Assembly (NCBI GenBank): GCA_031761405.1
Contig: JASEVX010000011.1
Span: 22,150,003 to 22,214,002 of the forward strand
Source: Serripes groenlandicus
Lineage: Eukaryota; Mollusca; Bivalvia; Cardiida; Cardiidae
Length of the DNA: 64,000 bases
Direction: 5' to 3'
Position numbers and translations under genes: made by a program. Shown piece by piece: positions 54,001 through 63,000 of this stretch; position 1 is the first letter of the stretch; every line of letters begins with the position of its first letter. The notes under the pieces were generated by a model that worked only from the letters and a program-made list of their open reading frames with translations, was not told where the DNA came from and did no database searches.

Positions 54001-57000
54001 TTAAACACATATGCATCAGATAACTTATGCTAATACTTATTAATTTTACCCTTTGCCTAAATGTTCTTATCTATTTTCTATAATTATTAACTTTCATTTG
54101 TAGAAATTTCAATATATTTGAATGAAAATTTTAAATATATTTTTCTGAATGACTCTAAAAAACATTTGAATAAACACTTTCAATATATATTTTTCTAAAT
54201 GACGTTTAAAATATAATAGCAAATAGTAAACTTTCTCATATTGACTATATTGAAATGTTAAAGAAAAAGGCAATAAGATTACACTACAGGTATGTCTTAA
54301 CACTTTCCCTCATATAGACAATTTATGACGCCTCTGCAGCAGACAGCTTTTAGAAAACATAGTGACAAAAGAAGAAATTGCTCAAAACGAGCAATGTTTT
54401 CCTCTTTTAGTCATAGGTTATCCATTTAATTACAGAGATTTTCCATTTTTTGACAAAATATGTTCAAAGTCGTCTGCTGCAGAATTGTCGTATCAGGGAG
54501 AGGGTTAACCCTTTCCCATGTATGAAAAATCTGCGGGAGACGACTTAGAAAATATTTTAGATACTGATCTTTGAGTATAATATAACTCTGCATTATCATT
54601 TAAATTTCTTCACCTTTTCCACCTTCCGGACACATTTTGATGCTGAAGATCGGTTGTATGCGGGAAATGGTTTATAACATCTAAAGAGACATTTTTTTTA
54701 TTTAACTTTCTTAACCCATTTCGACTTACGTAAATGTGGTGCTTATCTTAGGGAACTGATGCTGTAGCAGAAAGTTGTTGAAAGTGACATAAAAGGTGTA
54801 AAGCTTTTCTCCAAGAACATGTCCGCTCTCTGTCAGTGCATACCTACAAAAACAAATATCTTCAAATTAATACCAGCTCCTCAAAATATGTTCAAAGTAG
54901 TCTGCTGCAGAATTGTTGTATGAGGGAAAGGGTTAATAGCAAATTCAAAGCTGTTTGCTGTAGATTTTATTTATGTGGGAAAGGGTTAAGACAAATGACA
55001 AGCACTCAATTAGTTGAGGCATGCTCAAGCAGCAGCACCAACCATAGCATATTTAACCCTTTCCCTCATACGACAATTCTGCAGCAGACGACTTTAAACA
55101 TATTTTTAAAAAAGTGGAAAATCTCTATAATGGAATGGATAACCTATGACTAAAAGTGGAAAACATTGTGGCAAAAGGAGAAAGTGCTCGTTTTGAGCAA
55201 TTTCTTCTTTTGTCACTATGTTTTCAAAAATCTGTCTGCTGCAGAGGCGTCAGAAAGCGTCTATATGAGGGAAAGTGTTAAGACATACCTGTAGTGTAAT
55301 CTTATTTGTGAGTCTTAACCCTTTCCCTCATACAACAATTCTGCAGCAGACGACTTTGAACATATTTTGTCAAAAAGTGGAAAATCTCTATAATTGAATG
55401 GATAACCTACGACTAAAAGTGGAAAACATTGTGGCAAAAGGAGAAGTTGCTCGTTTTGAGCAATTTCTTCTTTTGTCACTATGTTTTCGAAAAGCCGTCT
55501 GCTGCAGAGGCGTCAGAAAGCGTCTATATGAGGGAAAGGGTTAAGACAAGGGTAAATAAAAGATCCTGCTCATTTTGGCCCTGTTGGAAATACAAGAGGC
55601 CCATGAGGGTCTATGCTCTACTGGTATGGTTCTTTGGTCATTTTCAATCCAGAGCATGTATGTATGGTGAAGATCGGATAGTAAATGGAGGCTCTTTTGT
55701 GTTCACAAGCTGTATTATAGCAATTTTTACAATTTCATGGGCCATAATCCAGTCTTGCATGGGCCAGTCTTGGCGGATCTGGCTAGTTTTCAAACGGAAC
55801 CAAGCTCTCATCAATATTTAACTACTATCTAAGTTTGGTGAAGATCAGATAGTAAATAGAGCCTCTATTGTGTTCACATGCTCAATTATAGCAATTTGAA
55901 CAATTTCAAGGGCCATAATCCAGTCTTGCATGGGCTGATCTAGCTGGTTTACAAAAGGAATCGAGCTCTCATGGATATCTAACTACTGTATAAGTTTGGT
56001 TGAGATACAATCAAAAGTGAAGACTGTATCGTGTTAACAAGCTCTTTTATAGCAATTTTGACCATTTCAAGGGCCATAATCCAGTCATGCATGGGCGGAT
56101 CTGGCTGGTTTACGAAAGGAACCAAGCTCTCATGGCTATCTAACTACTGTATAAGTTTGGTTGAGATACAATCAAAAGTGAAGACTGTATCATGTTAACA
56201 AGAAATTGTTTACGGACGGACGCACGCACGCACAGACGACGGACAAATCACCACAACATAAGCCCTTCTGGCCTTTGGCCAGTAGAGCTAAAAAACCTGA
56301 CATCCGATTCGACTAAAGCTCTGCATACTTATCAACAGAAATGTCAATGCATACAGACGAAAATAAAACCATCAAATACTTACGTTGGCACTCTGGCCGC
56401 CTCCTTTTTTACCAAGCCTTTAGCGATCAGCATATTCTCCATGCAATCAAAACCTCCTACATATCGACCTATAACATATAATCAATTGCTGCTGAATTAG
56501 AATGCCAAATATAAAACTACAAAACAGTAGACTGATCGTTTACTTGGGATGTAACACATTTTGCAAAATATTTTCAACCATATCACTATGGCCAGTTTAC
56601 CTACCTAATTGTTTCCTGGCTTTCGCACAACAGACTTTCCAAACTGCTTTTCCACATGGACTGTAAGCCCATTTGTGGGAAGACGATTGACACTTGAATT
56701 CTGTCAAATGTCTGAAAGAATGCTGGCCAAGCTGGGGTTTGAACTCAAGATCCCTGGATTGACAGCCCTCGATGCTACCAATTGAGCTACCGGAGCTTGG
56801 CTGTAGGATGCGCAACTAGACTTGGGTTGTTTATTCTGTAATGGTTTGTTTCATGACATTTCAATGGATGTATATAGCAGTGTCCGACAAATTTCAGAAT
56901 TGTTTGGTAGCCCACTGGGCTACCAGATTTGGAAGCTGGTAGCCCGAAATATCGCGGATGCCAATGAGTGTTTTATGATTATTTTTGTTTTCTACTTCTG

Positions 57001-60000
57001 TACAAACATAATATTAAGAGCACACCATGTACATGATTTAAGGGTAATGACCATTTCAAATAACATGACTGTGTTGCAAAAGACCTGAAGTGCAGCATTC
57101 AGTTAAAAAAAAATGAAATTTGGAAAAAAGACTTTTTGGTAGAGCTTAACAGATAGGAGAAAATTGGTACTAAAGATTTTCAAGATTACTTTTCACTAGG
57201 TTATTTGAAATATTCTGCATAAAATGTATGTATTTTATCCATATTTACAAAAGATTTAAAAGCTAGTGACAGAAATGTTTAAACTTGAGACCAAAAAATC
57301 AAATGATGTAGTATAAACTCTTTAAATTGGAGGTCACCGATTTAGGTCCCTCACCGAAACAGGGCATACGATACGAGTGTCAGTTTTACAAAGAACGCCA
57401 TATTAAATAAGATTCAATTTTATTAACCAAAAGTCAAATTTATCAGGTTCAATGAAGTTATTAACCCTTTCCCTCATATAGACGCTCTCTGACGTCTCTG
57501 CAGCAGACAGCTTTTTGAAAACATAGTGACAACAGAAGAAATTGATCAAAACAAGCAATATCTCCTTTTACCACAATGTTTTCCACTTAGTCATAGGTAA
57601 TCCATTATATTTTTTATTTTTTGACAAACTATGTTCAAATTCGTCTGCTGCAGAATTGTTGTATGAGGGAAAGGGTTAAATCATAAAATATTGTCAAAAA
57701 CAATGACGCGAATAATACCGTAACACATGTAACACGTTAAATTTGTTTCATGTGTTACGGTATATTCACAACATAGCCGCCATTTTGATAATTGCGCAAT
57801 GTTAATCATGGTTCCCTACTGAGAATTTGAAATCGGTAAACAGCGTTGAATGTAAACATCGGGGTCCACTCTTGATCGGGGTCGTCGGGTCGTTAACGTC
57901 ATTGACCCAATTTCTCATTTCTTCCAATGAAATCGCAATTATTAAGTCATATGATTTTTTTCCCGCCGGTTATGCTAATTAATTTTGGTAAACAAAGCCG
58001 TGATTGGGCATTTATTATTCATTATAGATTTCATCCCAAACATTTTCTTTGACATATCGCATACTATGTCGATTATGAAGGTGTTTCATATTTGATTAAC
58101 GACAAGATAAGATCTAGAAGTGGTCGTATTGTATTGTCTTTAATATTTGGATCGAATTTATTTTATTAACTTCTGCATGGTGACAATTTTCTTCTCCGTC
58201 TTTCTGAACCGGTCTGCACCAGTTTGCAAACATCGCATACCGAAAGTAGGAATATGGATCAAAATACGTTTAAGGGAATATTTGAATTTCATTGGTTATT
58301 CGCAATCATTCATGGATTAACACCAGGGAACAATGGTCACTAATGATTGGACCGCCGTAATGGGTATATATATCACGTTAATTGACTATTACTGAAGCGA
58401 TTCGGTTGGCTGAAACCACTCGATCTGACAGGTTGGTAACTCCGCCTACTGATATTGATTTGTTTATGGTCACAGCGAGTGGTTTTCGCATGTAACATAC
58501 AGTCACTGTTTATACACGACATGTGTGTAAGTAATTAAGCCGGGCTACCAGACACGGGAATAAACAGTAGCCCGCCGGGCTTTCATTTGAAAATGACAGT
58601 AGCCCGGGCAATTATTGTGGTAGCCCGCGGGCTCCGGGCAATGGATTTGTCGGACACTGGTATATAGGGATAATACACATTTTCGAGGGCGTGAACATCT
58701 GCGGACGCCAGCAAAATGTGTTTATGCCCGAGTGCGAAGCACGAGGGCATAAACACATTTAAGGGCGTCCGCAGATGTTCACGCCCGAGAAAATGTGTAT
58801 TTTCGCTATTATTGCATAAAATAAGAGCAAACATCCAACATACAGTCCGCTGTAACGTTCAGTTGTACGATAACCGCCGATGAACCTGACCCGATAACGC
58901 ATGTGACGTCATAAACACATGTGACGTCATAAAGTAAACAAGTAATGTTTTACATATCCACGAACCGGGCCTACATCAAGGTTGCCATCGCTGAGTCGAC
59001 ACGGGTCGAAATAAATAAATGGTTTTTGATTATTTTATGCTCTTTAACTGTGAATCTAGTGCATGTTACCGATTATCGAGTTAAAGAAGCTGATGTTATT
59101 GTTAACCCAACAAATTGCTCCTATTCTAGGGGAGATGGAGCGTCCATGTTTTGTTTACTAACGGTGCCCGGGGTAATGCATATGTAAAACATCTAACCTG
59201 TCTGAAACGGCACGTACGCGCGAGAATCGCTTTGTTTATACACGTTTTCTCGCCGTTTACGCCCGGCTTTTGCAATGTTTCTGTATCCCTTAAGCGGGCG
59301 TAAAACATAGATTTTATGCAATAATATAAATTGCTTAACAATTTCCTAGTTTGATTTCAGACCAATGACCTCATTATACTTATCTTTATTAACCCTTTCC
59401 CTCATATAAACGGACGCCTCTGCAGCAGACGGCTTTTTGAAAACATAGTGACAAAAGAAGAAATTGCACAAAACGTGCAATTTCTCCTTTTGCCACAATG
59501 TTTTCCAATTTTAGTCATAGGTTAACCAATCAATTATAGAGATATTCTGTTTGTTGACAAAATATGTTCAAAGTCGTCTGCTGCAGAATTGTTGTATGAG
59601 GGAAAGGGTTAAGACTCACAAATCAAAGTCAAGACAGATAACATAGCCTAGAAAGGTTTTCAATGGTGACCCCATCTGAGATATTGTTTAAGGCATGGAG
59701 ACCTTGACCTGAATACCTTGACAATTCCAGGCTTCCTTTATACCATACCTAATATCATACACAATTTGGTTATACTTATGTAAGTCTAAGGTAAGTTGTC
59801 AAGAGGAAACAAAAAGTAAACATCTGCCCATATCTCTGCTAAAACCACATCATTCTTATTACAAGTTTGAACTTCTTTTTGATACAAAGTATAGTGATAA
59901 ATGGTTGTACGTCAGGCAAATGTAGAGAGAGGACACTGTAAATACAGTTTTGGCTATTTCGAGGGACATAATTGTGGAGTCACTAGGATAATGTTGTTAG

Positions 60001-63000
60001 TTATTGAACCTGACAAAGATATTCTGCCCATACACATTTGGTGATGATTGGATAAAGGCTTCAAAAGCTATTGATCTGACAAGACCGATTAGAGGTAATT
60101 TCTTTAATTAAAGCGCAATTACTCTTGAGTGACTGAAGCAATATGGCTAGTTATCAAACTTATCCGAGATATTATGCCAATACACATTCTGACCAAATTT
60201 TAGGTGATTGGACAATGGCTTCTTAAGGTATTGAGCGAACGAGACCGATTTTAGGTAATTTCTGTCATTAAAGGGTGATAACTCTAGTGACTGGAGCAAT
60301 ATGGCTGGTTATTAGACTTGTCGGAGTTATTATGCCCATACACCTTCAAACTAAATTTAGTGATGATTGGATAAAGGCTTCAAAAGTTATTGATCGAACA
60401 ATACCTATTTGAGGTAATTTCTATAATTAAAGGGCAATAACTCTAGAGTGACTGCAGTGATATGGCTAGTTATCGAACGTGAAGTAAATATTATGCCAAT
60501 ACACATTTTGACCAAATTTGACCAAATTTGGTGGTGATTGGACAAAGGCTTCTCAAGTCAGACAAGACCAATTTTAGGTAATTTCTTTAATTAAAGGGCG
60601 ATAATTCTCGAGTGACTAGAGCGATATGGCTATTTATCGAACTTGTCCAAGATATTATGCCAATACCCATTCTGACCAAATTTTAGGTTATTGGACAATG
60701 GCTTCTTAAGTTATTGAGCGAACGAGACCGATTTTAGGTAATTTCTGTCATTAAAGGGCGATAACTCTAGTGACTGGAGCAATATGGCTGGTTATTAGAC
60801 TTGTCCGAGTTATTATGCCCATACACATTCGGACTAAATTTGGTGATGATTGGATAAAGGCTTCAAAAGTTATTGATCGAACAATACCTATTTGAGGTAA
60901 TTTCTATAATTAAAGGGCAATAACACTGGAGTGACTGCAGTGATATGGCTAGTTATCAAACGTGTAGGAGATATTATGCCAATACACATTTTGCCCAAAT
61001 TTGACCAAATTTGATGGTGATTGGACAAAGGCTTCTCAAGTCAAACAAGACCAATTTTAGGTAATTTCTTTAATTAAAGGGCGATAATTCTCGAGTGACT
61101 AGAGCGATATGGCTATTTATCGAACTTGTCCAAGATATTATGATATACATGAATACACATTCTGATCAAATTTGGTGATGATTGGACAAAGACTTTTAAA
61201 GTTATAGGGCGCACAACATACTGGACACCGCCCACCCATCACAGGTAAAACTATTATACGTCCCGTTTTATAAAAACAGGCAAAGAATATGGAAACTAAA
61301 ATCATAATTATAACTTGGAATTGATTAAATTGTTGCAAAAAGAGAAATTTTTCATTGTGTTTTCAAATGTTGTCTGATACATATGCATCTGCATGTGGGA
61401 AAGGATTAAACAGTCACAAAAATATGATAAATAAGTTTCAAACTTCAAGACTCACCATTCTGTTTGTCCATCAAGTCTGTATCGGTCAAGGGTTGAGCTC
61501 TCTTCTTTATTTCTTCTTCTGTCAAACTCAGCTGACCCTCCGTTAAACTCCTGTATCATTGTTAAGAACAACAAATGAAGAATTAAATACAAAACTGTTT
61601 AACAATAGCAAGCTCAACCATTCTAAAAACATCTATCTTAAGTTAATAATGTATGATTGATAATTAAGATGTTCACAATATTCGAGTTCATTGTTGGCTT
61701 GCAGGGATATCAACATTTAGAAATCACAATTTACATTAAGGTCTTTTCCACATGTTCGACACCTGTGCAGCAGAAACCTTTGAAAACATTGTGGCAAAAT
61801 GAGTAATTTCCCCTTTTGCCACATTGTTTTCAACTTTTTTCAATAATTTTACTTTCAGCTATAGAGATTTTCAATATTTATGCCATGATGTTTTCAAAGT
61901 CATCTGCTGCAGATTGTTTGTATGTTGGAAAGGGTGAAAAGTTTTTTTAAATCTTAATTGAATCTGGATATTTAAATGACCTTGGTCAGGTAATGTGGGG
62001 CATCGGCATAAAGTGAAGACTCAGGTGAGCCAGCGCATAGAAACAATCCTACCTTAGTCTTAAATGTTAGCAAACACAAAATATTGCATTAGTTGTATCT
62101 TTTGGCTATAATCTACAAAAGAAGCTATGTAAGTTTTAAGCCAATGCTTCTTTTACCCTTCCCACATACAAATACTCTCTGTCACCTCTGCAGCAGACAG
62201 CTTGTGAAAACATTGCTCATGACGACTCTTTTAAATCATTTTACTTTCCTTTATAGGGGTTTTCCACATTTTGGAATAGATCATTTCATCGGCTGCAGAT
62301 TTGTCATCGATTGTTTGGTATTTTACGCGGCTTTCAACAATTTTGCAGTTATATCACGGCGTTTCCTTGATAAGTTACCAGTACTACTGGTCCTTTTAGC
62401 CGGACACCAGCCAGTCGGTCGTAATGCTAACCCCGCAAGCCTGAACACCAAGGAGGGCAGCCATTACTTCCATTTTTAAAGTATTTGGTGTGACCTGAAT
62501 GGGGATGGAACTCACAACCTCCAGCACCTGAGGCAGACTCTCTACCATTTCACCACCGAGGCGGTCAGACTTGTCATATGTGAGTTTACTGTCAGCATAC
62601 ACACAATATTGCATTAGATGTATCTTTTAACTTAAAAGTGAAGGTCTGTTAGATTTAAGCCCATGCTTCTTATACCCTTTTGCCAAGCCCCGGTAGTTCA
62701 GTCGGTATCGACGTGGGCTGTCAATCCAGGGATTGTGAGTTTGAATCCAAGCTCTGCCACATTCTTTTCGACGTTTGACAAAAGTCACTGTGACATGTGT
62801 CATTCGTCTTTCACCAATGGGCTAACAGTCTATGTGGGAAAGTAGCCAGTTTCTTGGAAAGTATGTTGAGTACTGGTATGGGAAAGCCAGGAAACTTAAG
62901 GGTAGGTTAACTGGCTGCAGTGATATGACTGAAAGATTGTTCAAAACGGCGTTAAACCGGAGTCAATCAACGTTTACCCTTTCACACCTTTGCAGCAGAC

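Larger units (their letters stand above)
56878..58659. mobile_element. 1.8-kb hAT-like element with exact 8-bp target duplication
   Basis: CAGTGTCCGACAAAT and ATTTGTCGGACACTG ends, flanked by GTATATAG at 56870-56877 and 58660-58667. Sub-terminal repeated GTAGCCC/GGGCTAC blocks. It contains a MITE at 57461-57679 and a SINE tail at about 57320-57420. No transposase frame. Confidence 0.88.

Noticed and set aside
62030..62110. Candidate extra exon upstream of exon 2 (GTAGGA donor at about 62055)
   Set aside because: No convincing acceptor and no winged-helix or HhH content. Exon 63705-63745 fits phase and similarity instead.
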